A stretch of 17,970 nt of DNA from CALMZN01 sp964540095 (GTDB lineage Bacteria > Patescibacteriota > Patescibacteriia > UBA1558 > GWA2-36-10). Below are positions 7,439 to 14,234 of this stretch, piece after piece. Position 1 is the first letter of the stretch, and every line of letters starts with the position of its first letter. Both the position numbers and the translations under genes were made by a program. The stretch spans positions 1 to 17,970 of the forward strand of contig CAZILH010000018.1 of NCBI GenBank assembly GCA_964540095.1, in the 5' to 3' direction. The notes under the pieces are model-generated. The model worked only from the letters and a program-made list of their open reading frames with translations, was not told the DNA's origin and made no database searches.

Positions 7439-8017
7439 TTATATTCTATTATTTACCCGCGCCAGAAGATTAAAAAATCTTGAATTTATTTTTTTATCAG
7501 CTACTCTGATTGCTATATACTTTTTTACTAAGTCACCATGCTCTACTGCCAACTTCAATAAAATAGCCGCTATTATTTCATAATAATTATCTCCGAACAG
7601 ACGGCTGGCTTCAGTTAATGTTGTTGACTCATTAGCTAGCAAAGATACCTCATCTGGCGACTTCAAAGTATCTAAAACAGAATTCTCAATTCTCTTGTAT
7701 TCCATTGGTCTTTTTCGAAGCAAATTTTCACGTAATTTTTCAATACCCAGCAAATCTTTGTCTATGGTTTGTTGAATGGATTCTTCTTGACGTCTGGTCA
7801 GTGTTTGATAATTACCCAAAATCGCCATGTCACCACCAAAATCTTCATCCATAGTATCATCAGCTTTTTCAAAATCAATGACATAGGGTGTGATCACCTT
7901 GCCCTCCGAATCAAACTCTAACATGGTATTTCTCTCAGTTAAATCATTGTGATAAAAACCACTTTGATTCAATATCCTAATAGATCGCCTTATTTTTTCT
8001 AGAATTAGTGGATCCAA
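7439..8017 (-). CDS. Kinase-like protein, C-terminal fragment (catalytic loop)
   Basis: The 192-residue frame given here begins at a TTG at 8017 only because that is the first possible start after the in-frame TAA; the homologous region really begins right after that stop. It contains the catalytic loop YHNDLTERN (His23, Asp25, Asn30) and the metal-binding motif VIDFEKAD (Asp48), the DFG equivalent, seen in RIO/Bud32-like and APH-like kinases. The remainder is a helical C-lobe and a tail (ESIQQTIDKDLLGIEKL onward). No SD precedes the TTG, so separate translation is doubtful. Use of readthrough or reinitiation would be needed to make it. Most likely it is the second half of one original gene. 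Confidence 0.7.
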   Translation of the reverse strand: MDPLILEKIRRSIRILNQSGFYHNDLTERNTMLEFDSEGKVITPYVIDFEKADDTMDEDFGGDMAILGNYQTLTRRQEESIQQTIDKDLLGIEKLRENLLRKRPMEYKRIENSVLDTLKSPDEVSLLANESTTLTEASRLFGDNYYEIIAAILLKLAVEHGDLVKKYIAIRVADKKINSRFFNLLARVNNRI

Positions 8018-8074
8018 AACAAAACCGTGCCTCTGTAAATAATCAATTAATCTAGCTCTATTATTTGGACTCAG

Positions 8075-8707
8075 TTACACCCTTTCTGACTCTTCAAAAC
8101 CAATCAATAAGCTGGCCACTTTAAAAGTTTCTTCTGTACTCATGGCCCGCCAATCTTTGTTAAGAGCTGCTTGAGCAAAACCAATAGTTGGCCTTTTTTC
8201 GGCCTCTTCTTGAGGACACCTTTTAATGGCCTCCTGCAATAAATAATTTAAAAAATCTACGCCTTGCACTCTATACATCAATAAAACTCCTAGTTTACCA
8301 CCCATACTCTCCACGCCAGCTTTGGCCAATTTATCTTTTAGGTCCTGATCACTTATGGTGATATCCTCATAAAAATAAACCTCCGGCACTTTGGCCAACT
8401 GCCCTTCGTGCTCTTCACTGTTAGCTATTAATATCTCCCTGGCCTCAATTTGACTCTTCGCTTCTTTGACACTGTGGCCAGCATTAAATACTCGCAAAAC
8501 CTTGGAAACAAAAGGGTCGTTTGGCATCTTACCATCAATCTCTGAAAAAAATTGCTGTCTCAAATCATCGTCTAAATCTTCTGGTCGCACTTCCAAAACT
8601 ACCGCGTTTTGACCCTCATCAAATTTTACGCCATGCGCTAAAGAAGATTCTATTAACTTCTCCACCAATGGATCGGGGCCACCTTCAATCTTTCTAAAAC
8701 GCTCCAT
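8075..8707 (-). CDS. Kinase-like protein, N-terminal fragment (N-lobe and hinge)
   Basis: The 210-residue reading frame resembles the N-terminal part of a protein-kinase-like or aminoglycoside-phosphotransferase-like fold. Candidate elements: beta strand with an ATP-binding lysine in FVSKVLRVF (Lys69), a following helix rich in Glu (KEAKSQIEAREIL, 81-93), a strand VPEVYFYED (107-115), and a hinge-like LLMYRVQGVDFLNYL (142-156). The catalytic loop is absent because the frame ends at an in-frame TAA after FEESERV. On its own the fragment should lack kinase activity. It starts four bases after the stop of the GtrA-like gene, without an SD, and would be co-transcribed with it. The substrate is unknown. 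Confidence 0.75.
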   Translation of the reverse strand: MERFRKIEGGPDPLVEKLIESSLAHGVKFDEGQNAVVLEVRPEDLDDDLRQQFFSEIDGKMPNDPFVSKVLRVFNAGHSVKEAKSQIEAREILIANSEEHEGQLAKVPEVYFYEDITISDQDLKDKLAKAGVESMGGKLGVLLMYRVQGVDFLNYLLQEAIKRCPQEEAEKRPTIGFAQAALNKDWRAMSTEETFKVASLLIGFEESERV

Positions 8708-8711
8708 ACAT

Positions 8712-9128
8712 TTATACTTTAAAAGTTAAATATTTGTTACCAATAAAATTCCAAATGGTGACAATGCCGGCGGCGATTATCTTGGCATAAATATACCACC
8801 AGTGGGCCTGCTCTACCAGCAAATACAAAATTAAATTATTTAACAAAACTCCGCTACCAGCAATTAGTAAAAAAATACTTACTTGCTTGGAAAGCTTACC
8901 GCCAGCTTTGAAAGTCCAGGTCTTGTTCAGATAATAATTGTAGCTAGCGGCCACAATAAAAGATATGGTGGCTGACCAGAGATAATGAAAACCAAAACCG
9001 TCAGTCAATAAATACAAAATACCAAAATCAATTATAGCTGAGGTCAGGCCGACAAGGCCATAACGCCATAATTGCTGCCAATTATTTTTTACATAATTTA
9101 CCCAAAACCAGAAAAATTTTTTTAACAT
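8712..9128 (-). CDS. GtrA-like four-helix membrane protein
   Basis: The 138-residue protein has a basic, aromatic N-terminus and four predicted transmembrane helices at about 22-42, 47-67, 82-103 and 110-130. The GtrA family signatures are present: WRYGLVGLTSAIIDFG at the first helix, YNYYLNKTWTF between helices two and three, and WNFIGNKYLTF at the end. GtrA-like proteins are thought to help move polyprenyl-linked sugars across the membrane for glycosylation of surface polymers. The ATG at 9128 is preferred over a TTG two codons upstream. It is the first gene of a minus-strand unit with the kinase-like gene and is divergent from the epimerase gene. Confidence 0.9.
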   Translation of the reverse strand: MLKKFFWFWVNYVKNNWQQLWRYGLVGLTSAIIDFGILYLLTDGFGFHYLWSATISFIVAASYNYYLNKTWTFKAGGKLSKQVSIFLLIAGSGVLLNNLILYLLVEQAHWWYIYAKIIAAGIVTIWNFIGNKYLTFKV

Positions 9129-9157
9129 TTGCAAGAATTTTATAACCTTTTATTACT

Positions 9158-9184
9158 TTGACTTTCCACTAATTTTGAGATAAT
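9158..9184 (+). promoter_or_regulatory. Possible promoter of the glycan-gene run
   Basis: TTGACT (9158-9163) is followed by GATAAT (9179-9184) at a short 15-base spacing, or by TAATCT at 17. The leader to the ATG at 9220 is about 30 A-rich bases with no SD, resembling that of the DsbA-like gene (both end in AACCAAA-type sequence before ATG). Confidence 0.45.
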
Positions 9185-9219
9185 CTTACTACATTAAAAG
9201 TTTAAAATCAACCAAAAAT

Positions 9220-10110
9220 ATGGCAACTAAGAAAAAAATAATTTTGGTTACTGGTGGCGCTGGTTTTATTGGCAGTAACCTGATAGAGCAACTAGTCAAA
9301 GACAAAAATAACCGCGTTATTTCTTTGGACAACTATTTTGCTGGCTCAAAAGCTAATCATATCAAAAATGCCGAGTATCTAAATGGCCACACCAAGGATA
9401 TTGCCAAACACATAAAAATCAGGCCCGACATTATTTATCACTTGGGTGAATATTCTCGCGTAGCTGCCAGTTTAGATGAACCTCAGCTGGTCTGGGACCT
9501 AAACATTGCCGGCACTTTGGGGATTTTAGAATTTTGGCGCCAGACAAAATGTAAATTAATTTATGCCGGCTCTTCTACCAAGTTCAACGCCCCAGGGAAA
9601 AATGGTATTGCCGGCAAAGATCTGGCTCCCTATACTTGGGCCAAAGCAATAAACAGCGAATTGGTAAAAAACTATGGCGCTTGGTATAAATTAAATTACT
9701 CAACTGTTTATTTTTATAATGTCTATGGCCCGCGCGAAAGAGCTGGCCAATTTACTGGCGCTTATGGCACACTAATTGGGACTCTCAAAGAATGCTATTT
9801 AAAAAACAAGGCCTATCCAGTGCGCCGACCCGGCACCCAAAAAAGAGCTTTTACTCATGTGATTGATACTGTGGCCGGTATTATCTTGGCCGGCCAAAAA
9901 GGCAAAAATGATGAATACGGCATCTGCGCCAAAGAAACTCATTCCGTACTTGAGGTCGCTAAAATGTTTGGCCCTAAAATAAAGATGCTGCCCCAAACCA
10001 AAACCAGCCGCACTAGTGAAGCAATGGATAGCAAAAAAATAAAACACTTGGGCTGGAAACAAAAGCATACACTGAGGCAATATATCGCCGATATAAAAAA
10101 GGAAAAATAA
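9220..10110 (+). CDS. NAD-dependent nucleotide-sugar epimerase/dehydratase
   Basis: The 296-residue protein is an extended short-chain dehydrogenase. It shows the Rossmann motif GGAGFIG (12-18), the cofactor-selecting Asp in SLDNYF (35-40), the active-site strand YAGSST (115-120), the catalytic pair in YTWAK (Tyr138, Lys142), and NVYGPR (167-172), which is typical of UDP-glucose 4-epimerase and dTDP-glucose dehydratase relatives. AFTHVIDTVAGI (210-221) is the usual C-terminal substrate-region motif. The substrate cannot be told from sequence; UDP-glucose/galactose or a related hexose is likely. It heads a run of genes with very short gaps, starting with a glycosyltransferase four bases on, so it probably supplies a sugar donor for surface glycan synthesis. 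Confidence 0.9.
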   Translation: MATKKKIILVTGGAGFIGSNLIEQLVKDKNNRVISLDNYFAGSKANHIKNAEYLNGHTKDIAKHIKIRPDIIYHLGEYSRVAASLDEPQLVWDLNIAGTLGILEFWRQTKCKLIYAGSSTKFNAPGKNGIAGKDLAPYTWAKAINSELVKNYGAWYKLNYSTVYFYNVYGPRERAGQFTGAYGTLIGTLKECYLKNKAYPVRRPGTQKRAFTHVIDTVAGIILAGQKGKNDEYGICAKETHSVLEVAKMFGPKIKMLPQTKTSRTSEAMDSKKIKHLGWKQKHTLRQYIADIKKEK

Positions 10111-10114
10111 CTCT

Positions 10115-11323
10115 ATGAAAAAAATATTAATCTTTTCACTCGCCTATTACCCTAATAATGTTAGTGGCGCTGAAGCAGCCATCAAAGAAATTACTGATCG
10201 TACTAGCCCTGATGACATCGAATTTCATCTCATAACTTTACGCTACAATTCTGATTTATTGAAAGAGGAAAAAATCGGCAATGTGCTAGTGCACCGCATT
10301 GGCCTTACCAAAAAAAATCCAAGTTTTGAGGACTTGGGCAAAATGCCGCTGGATCTAAATAAACCTCTGTACCAATTTTTAGCTCCACTCAAGGCCTGCC
10401 TACTCCACAGAAAGTATAAATACGATGCTATCTGGGCCATGATGGCACATTCAGCTGGCGTACCGGCCGCTATTTTTAAAATAACCCATCCAAAGGTGGG
10501 TTATGCTTTGACCTTGCAAGAAGGCGACCCGACTGACTACATAGAAAAAACCATGAAACCACTGTGGCCATTATTTACCCGCGCTTTTACCAGGGCTGAC
10601 AAGGTGCAAGCCATCTCTACATTTTTAGGTAATTGGGCTAAATCACGAGGTGTCAAAAAAGAAAACCTTGAAATAATTCACAATGGCGCCAATCCGCGCG
10701 ATCTGGCCGAATCGGTGGCTGAAGCAGAAATCGCTGAATTAAAAAACCAACTAGGTAAAAAACCAAACGATATTTATCTGGTTAACACTGCCCGGCTAGT
10801 GCACCAAAAAGCCAACGATGATGTAATCAGGGCCCTGCCACTACTACCAGCCAATGTGCATTTTTTGATTGTGGGTGACGGCCCAGATGAACAAATGCTA
10901 AAAGATCTCACCAAAGAATTACATTTAGAAAATAGGGTGATTTTTACTGGCCGAGTTGACCGCTCTGTAGTCACAAAATATCGCAAAATATCCGACATCT
11001 TTGTCTGCCCCAGCCGAAGCGAGGGTTTGGGTAATGCTTTCTTGTCGGCTATGGCCTCTCACCTACCAGTCGTTGCTACCCAGGAAGGTGGTCTGGCTGA
11101 ATTTATTTTTGATGCTCAAAAAAACCCTGACAAAGAAACCACTGCTTGGGCCGTCGATAAAGATAGCCCCGAGCAAATTGTCAGCGCCATAAAAGATATC
11201 CTAGCAAATCCGGAAAAAGTAAAGGGAATCACTGATACAGCCAGACAAATGGTGGAAAGAAAATACAATTGGGATATGATAGCTAAAGATATGCGAGAAA
11301 AAATATTCGCTAAAATTTTATAG
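10115..11323 (+). CDS. GT4-family glycosyltransferase
   Basis: The 402-residue protein has the two-domain GT-B fold of GT4 enzymes. The N-terminal acceptor domain starts KKILIFSLAYYPNNVSGAE with the glycine-containing loop. The C-terminal donor domain has NTARLVHQKANDD (224-236) with Arg227 and Lys232, the strand FLIVGDGPDEQML (250-262), FTGRV, and RSEGLGNAFLSAMA (301-314). In the usual E-x7-E motif the first Glu is Glu303 but the second is Ser311, which may change donor handling. It has no membrane helix and probably acts at the cytoplasmic face on a lipid-linked acceptor. It follows the epimerase by four bases with no SD. Confidence 0.92.
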   Translation: MKKILIFSLAYYPNNVSGAEAAIKEITDRTSPDDIEFHLITLRYNSDLLKEEKIGNVLVHRIGLTKKNPSFEDLGKMPLDLNKPLYQFLAPLKACLLHRKYKYDAIWAMMAHSAGVPAAIFKITHPKVGYALTLQEGDPTDYIEKTMKPLWPLFTRAFTRADKVQAISTFLGNWAKSRGVKKENLEIIHNGANPRDLAESVAEAEIAELKNQLGKKPNDIYLVNTARLVHQKANDDVIRALPLLPANVHFLIVGDGPDEQMLKDLTKELHLENRVIFTGRVDRSVVTKYRKISDIFVCPSRSEGLGNAFLSAMASHLPVVATQEGGLAEFIFDAQKNPDKETTAWAVDKDSPEQIVSAIKDILANPEKVKGITDTARQMVERKYNWDMIAKDMREKIFAKIL

Positions 11324-11325
11324 AT

Positions 11326-11922
11326 ATGGCTGATCAAATTTTACTTAACGATGAAATTTATCAGGTAAAGGAAAATGACTTGCCCTGTCTCATTAATTAT
11401 GCCAAAAAAGCCGGTGGCTCTCATTTTTCTGTTTCCATGATAGTTGATCTATTTTTACAAGGCAAAAAAATACTATTTCTGACCGCTTACCCCATGGCTA
11501 AAGATAATTTCTTTGAGCAAATCAGGGGCCACGAGGATAAAACAAGCTTTATAACTCAGGAAGAAAACTTAAATACCAACGACCAGGCAATTATTTTGGA
11601 AAGTGGCAATGAAAACTTGTTTTTGCAGGCTCTCAAAAAACTGCCAGACATAAACGAACGCATTATATTAATCAAAAACATGGAAGTGTTCAGCCAAGCT
11701 GTCTTTGATGTTTGCCTCAATAAAGAAAAATTAATTTTATCCGGTAATATTGATAAATGTGTAGCGAAGAATGAAATCGCTACTAAAAAATTTAATACCG
11801 TTGTAATATTTTCCGGACCAGAAATTAATTTAAATATCCTAGTGCCTGATTTAGAAAAATATGTCGGCTATTGGTGGAACAAAAATGTATCTGGCCAAAC
11901 AAAAATTAAATTTAATAATTAA
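11326..11922 (+). CDS. Hypothetical protein resembling a degenerate P-loop/RecA-like fold
   Basis: The 198-residue protein is not recognised. The segment AGGSHFSVSMIVDLFLQGKK (29-48) followed by ILFLTAYP looks like a P-loop, helix and second strand of a RecA/KaiC-type ATPase, but the Walker A Gly-Lys-Thr/Ser is absent (GGSHFS stands in its place). Later strands are present as AIILESG (69-75), ERIILIKNME (113-122) and TVVIFSGPE (159-167), giving an alternating alpha/beta layout. It may have lost ATP binding and kept a structural role. It sits two bases after the glycosyltransferase stop, so it belongs to the same transcript. No signal peptide or membrane helix is seen, and its substrate or partner is unknown. 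Confidence 0.75.
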   Translation: MADQILLNDEIYQVKENDLPCLINYAKKAGGSHFSVSMIVDLFLQGKKILFLTAYPMAKDNFFEQIRGHEDKTSFITQEENLNTNDQAIILESGNENLFLQALKKLPDINERIILIKNMEVFSQAVFDVCLNKEKLILSGNIDKCVAKNEIATKKFNTVVIFSGPEINLNILVPDLEKYVGYWWNKNVSGQTKIKFNN

Positions 11923-11935
11923 AAAGTAATATATT

Positions 11936-12757
11936 ATGTTTAAAGAGCCACGACCAGACATAACTGCTAACCAGCGAGACAAGGAACAAATGTTTCGCGC
12001 AGAATTTAATCGATCTGTCCCCGACGAAAACATGGCTTTGATAAAAACGGATCCTTTTTTTCACCAGCCCGGAGCATTTTCATTTTCTGAGAATCTTGGC
12101 AGGTGCATTATAGAAGGATTCCCGCCTCCATGTGATCAAAATATTTCTCCTGCTAACCAAAAATTTGATTTTAATAAAATAAAACTTCAACCCCAAGCTA
12201 ATTTTTTTAGAAAACTTATAGCCGATAAAGATTTTTTTGATATGGGCTGTGGTATACCAAATATCTCTACTGCTGGTCAAATTACTGCTAGAGCGCTTGG
12301 AGCAAAGAGATACATCGGCGTTGATGTTGATGCTGACTCTCTACGACGTTTTTTTGAATCTAGGGGTAGGGGTGGTGAATTACTTGATTTTCAGACGGGT
12401 GAATATCCCCTTCAGAACACCTTAGGCCCCGCGCTTATGATAACAAAAGATGGTTTTGATTACACCTGGATTCAAGATGACATGCTTGGTTTTATGTCCA
12501 AAAAAGAATCGACTAATGGCGCCGTTTTCTTCTTTGGCGGCATCCAAGAATACTCACCAACTGAAGGCGACGAGAAAGCTGCACAACTATATTTGGACGC
12601 TTTAGCTAATGAATTACACAGAATAACACATAGCGACGATGTAATAATTTTTTCTCACATGCCAAGTTTTATCCGTGAAGCTATCTTAAAGTTTGGATTC
12701 AAAGAAATTGTGTCAGCTAAGACTCGTGGCTTATTAAATATTTTTATAAAAGAATAA
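11936..12757 (+). CDS. Class I SAM-dependent methyltransferase-like protein
   Basis: The 273-residue protein has a long N-terminal part (1-95) without a recognised domain, rich in Pro and Phe. A Rossmann-type methyltransferase core follows. Motif I is FFDMGCGIPNIS (100-111), a motif II-type acidic residue lies at the end of RYIGVDVD (125-132), DDML (181-184) is the likely motif III position, and VFFFGGIQE (198-206) a following strand. The C-terminal half ends with the strands IIFSHMP and GLLNIFIKE. The target (small molecule, glycan or protein) cannot be told. There is no SD. The last base of its stop is the first base of the next ATG, so the next gene is translationally coupled. Confidence 0.78.
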   Translation: MFKEPRPDITANQRDKEQMFRAEFNRSVPDENMALIKTDPFFHQPGAFSFSENLGRCIIEGFPPPCDQNISPANQKFDFNKIKLQPQANFFRKLIADKDFFDMGCGIPNISTAGQITARALGAKRYIGVDVDADSLRRFFESRGRGGELLDFQTGEYPLQNTLGPALMITKDGFDYTWIQDDMLGFMSKKESTNGAVFFFGGIQEYSPTEGDEKAAQLYLDALANELHRITHSDDVIIFSHMPSFIREAILKFGFKEIVSAKTRGLLNIFIKE

Positions 12758-13296
12758 TGAGCTTAATAGAAAAAGCGCTACGCGTAATGCTGTTGGCCCA
12801 TAGCCAGCAGGTGAGAAAAACCGATGATTCACCATATGTCATCCACCCTATGATGGTGGCTAAAAAATTAGCGCGTCTTGGTTTTGGCGACGAAGTTATT
12901 GCCGCCGCCATGGTGCATGATGTTTTGGAAGACACTGATTATTCTGAACAAAAATTACGCCAAAAACTTGGCGACAAAGTGGTGGATATTATTATGCCAC
13001 TCACTGAAAACAAATCACTAGAGTGGGAAACAAGAAAGAAAAAATATATTGAAGCAGTAAAAAATGCTGGCCCAGAGACAAAGGCCATATCAATTGCCGA
13101 TAAAATCCATAACCTGGAAAGCATTATTGCCACTCACAAAACCATGGGGTCTAAAATCTGGGATAAATTCAATCGTGGTAAAGAACAAAAAATGTGGTTT
13201 GAAAATGAAATGTTGAAAATGTTTCAAGCCACTTGGGAAAGCCCGATGATTGCTGAATACGAAAAACTGCTAAAAGAAGTGGAAAAATTAGATTAA
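12757..13296 (+). CDS. HD-domain phosphohydrolase, ppGpp hydrolase (MESH1/SpoT-HD) type
   Basis: The 179-residue protein consists of one HD domain. Motifs match the hydrolase half of RelA/SpoT enzymes: YVIHPMMVAKKLA (27-39) with His30, MVHDVLEDT (52-60) with His54-Asp55 and Glu58-Asp59, and SIADKIHNL (112-120) with Asp115 and Asn119. There is no synthetase, TGS or ACT domain, so it looks like a stand-alone small alarmone hydrolase that would remove the 3'-pyrophosphate of (p)ppGpp with a divalent metal. A related nucleotide substrate is also possible. It overlaps the methyltransferase gene by one base (TAATG) and ends the run, followed by a palindromic repeat. No synthetase is seen in the window. 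Confidence 0.87.
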   Translation: MSLIEKALRVMLLAHSQQVRKTDDSPYVIHPMMVAKKLARLGFGDEVIAAAMVHDVLEDTDYSEQKLRQKLGDKVVDIIMPLTENKSLEWETRKKKYIEAVKNAGPETKAISIADKIHNLESIIATHKTMGSKIWDKFNRGKEQKMWFENEMLKMFQATWESPMIAEYEKLLKEVEKLD

Positions 13297-13314
13297 ATAT
13301 AGATCCGCTAGCCA

Positions 13315-13393
13315 TAACCCCTAATCCCCCAAACCCCCTTTGACAAGGGGGCTTAGATGTTCCTCCCCTGTTAAGGGGAGGTTGGAGGGGTTA
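13315..13393. repeat. Compound palindromic repeat with two inner hairpins
   Basis: Outer arms TAACCCCT (13315-13322) and AGGGGTTA (13386-13393) are exact inverted repeats. Inside are two perfect hairpins: CCCCCTT-TGAC-AAGGGGG (13334-13351) and CCTCCCCT-GTTA-AGGGGAGG (13362-13381). The whole can fold into a three-way or cruciform structure. Repeats of this C-run/G-run type are familiar to me as dispersed intergenic elements in many bacterial genomes, but only one copy is visible here. It follows the HD gene and is followed by GGGCGG and six T, so it may serve as that operon's terminator. Confidence 0.75.
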
Positions 13394-13407
13394 AAGGGCG
13401 GTTTTTT
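13362..13407 (+). terminator. Possible terminator of the 9220-13296 run
   Basis: The second hairpin of the palindromic repeat is followed some 20 bases later by GGGCGG-TTTTTT (T run 13402-13407). The gap between stem and T run is longer than ideal; the outer arms of the repeat bring the stem closer to it. Confidence 0.45.
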
Positions 13408-13440
13408 ATTTAATATAAATTTTTTTCTTATTTTCCCTCA

Positions 13441-13493
13441 AAAATAAAAACCTCGGCCCACTCACGCAGGAGTTGACCGAGGTATCAGCACAT
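13441..13493 (-). terminator. Terminator of the gene at 13514-14050
   Basis: Minus-strand ACCTCGG (13493-13487) pairs with CCGAGGT (13456-13450), and ACTC/GAGT pair inside. TTTTATTTTT follows directly. It lies about 20 bases after the stop codon. Confidence 0.88.
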
Positions 13494-13513
13494 ATGAGCT
13501 GACCGCTGATGAG

Positions 13514-14050
13514 CTACCACCAGAACCAGGAGGGACCGGGGTTGCCCTGCCAGAACGGCACTCCGGCAAACCACCACTCACCCGCAAAACCATCAGCATG
13601 ATGAGATTCAACAACACGTTGATCATCGTTGTAGTTGAAGCTGATGATTTGACCCCAACCGACGCTGTCGAGCCAATACGTACCATTGGGGCTATGCTCG
13701 CGAACGAAATCCGGGTCATCCTCATTGACCTTGGCCAGCGAGTAGGGATCCACGGGACGCAACCAACGACGCTGGCATTCCCTTTTTACGTCATAGAAGT
13801 CGATCATTGAGCCAGACAACTTGAAGAACACTACGGTTACCCTTGAGCCGTAACCACGACGCATAGTCGTTCTAATATCATCACCCGGGTATAGCGAAAA
13901 GCCGGTAGCGACAATAGCCTGAATTGGCGTACGGCTCCTGTCCACCCTGACATGGCGAATAACCATGTCCTTGCCATAGTTGTGGTAATAAGCACCCCCC
14001 ACGAGCACGAGAACCAGAAGGCCGACCAGCAGAATCAACTTCTTCTTCAT
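13514..14050 (-). CDS. Membrane-anchored hypothetical protein, GC-rich SD-led class
   Basis: The 178-residue protein is unrecognised. The SD GGAGGTG, five bases before the ATG at 14050, fixes the start; a longer frame from 14083 begins before the SD inside a leader hairpin and is rejected. Residues 2-4 are lysines, followed by a hydrophobic helix at about 5-22 (LILLVGLLVLVLVGGAYY), with no lipobox, so a single-pass anchor or signal peptide. The exported part is rich in Arg, Asp and aromatics and ends in a Trp-rich stretch (GEWWFAGVPFWQG then PSWFWW). Codons are GC-rich and C-ending, unlike the neighbours. It has its own promoter, a structured leader of about 120 bases and a strong terminator. 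Confidence 0.8.
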   Translation of the reverse strand: MKKKLILLVGLLVLVLVGGAYYHNYGKDMVIRHVRVDRSRTPIQAIVATGFSLYPGDDIRTTMRRGYGSRVTVVFFKLSGSMIDFYDVKRECQRRWLRPVDPYSLAKVNEDDPDFVREHSPNGTYWLDSVGWGQIISFNYNDDQRVVESHHADGFAGEWWFAGVPFWQGNPGPSWFWW

Positions 14051-14068
14051 GTCACACCTCCGGAAAAT

Positions 14069-14148
14069 GATGACCCGAGTCATCGGTGATATACGGCCAC
14101 ATAGTTTAAGCTAGCTAAATTAGCTAATCTAAACACTGTGGCTGTATA
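14069..14148 (-). other. Structured 5' leader of the gene at 13514-14050
   Basis: Two hairpins fill the leader. The larger (14090-14148) is an imperfect inverted repeat with arms of about 29 bases: TATAC, GCCACA, GTTTA and TAGCTAA blocks match in both arms, with small mismatched bulges between. The smaller is GATGAC-CCGA-GTCATC on the plus strand (14069-14084), a perfect 6-bp stem with a four-base loop, ending eight bases before the SD. They could control ribosome access to the SD or RNA stability. No known riboswitch class is recognised. Confidence 0.6.
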
Positions 14149-14177
14149 TGTAAATATTTGTAAAGAACACTATTGCT

Positions 14178-14206
14178 TATTTACACCTTTTTGAGAATTT
14201 TGTCAA
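14178..14206 (-). promoter_or_regulatory. Promoter of the gene at 13514-14050
   Basis: Minus-strand TTGACA (14206-14201), a 17-base spacer and a weak TAAATA (14183-14178). The first two T of the -35 box are the last two T of the upstream terminator's T run. Confidence 0.55.
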
Positions 14207-14228
14207 AAAACGGCTCCGATTTGGAGCC
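14205..14228 (-). terminator. Terminator of the glycosyltransferase-kinase pair
   Basis: Minus-strand GGCTCC-AAATC-GGAGCC, then G and TTTTTT. It begins six bases after the TAG of the kinase-like gene and overlaps the next promoter's -35 box. Confidence 0.92.
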
Positions 14229-14234
14229 ATTTAT

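Larger units (their letters stand above)
7439..8707 (-). pseudogene. Kinase-like gene interrupted by one in-frame TAA
   Basis: Read on the minus strand from the ATG at 8707 to the stop at 7439, the frame is open for about 422 codons except for a single TAA at 8077-8075. The 20 codons after it (starting LSPNNRARLIDYLQRH) contain no stop and run without frame change into the second part. N-lobe and hinge features lie before the stop; the catalytic loop and metal-binding Asp lie after it. One base change in a CAA, GAA or AAA codon would explain it. It could be a pseudogene, a split protein, readthrough, or a sequence error. The two halves are also listed separately. Confidence 0.75.

Noticed and set aside
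8075..8077. Recoded stop codon (alternative genetic code) as the reason for the split kinase
   Set aside because: TAA ends many intact genes here, and TGA is also used as a stop (3657, 7008, 7365, 17629), so the standard bacterial code 11 fits. Only local readthrough remains possible.
14050..14083. Longer start at 14083 for the Trp-rich membrane protein
   Set aside because: It would put the SD inside the coding region and add residues in front of the Lys-Lys-Lys signal anchor.
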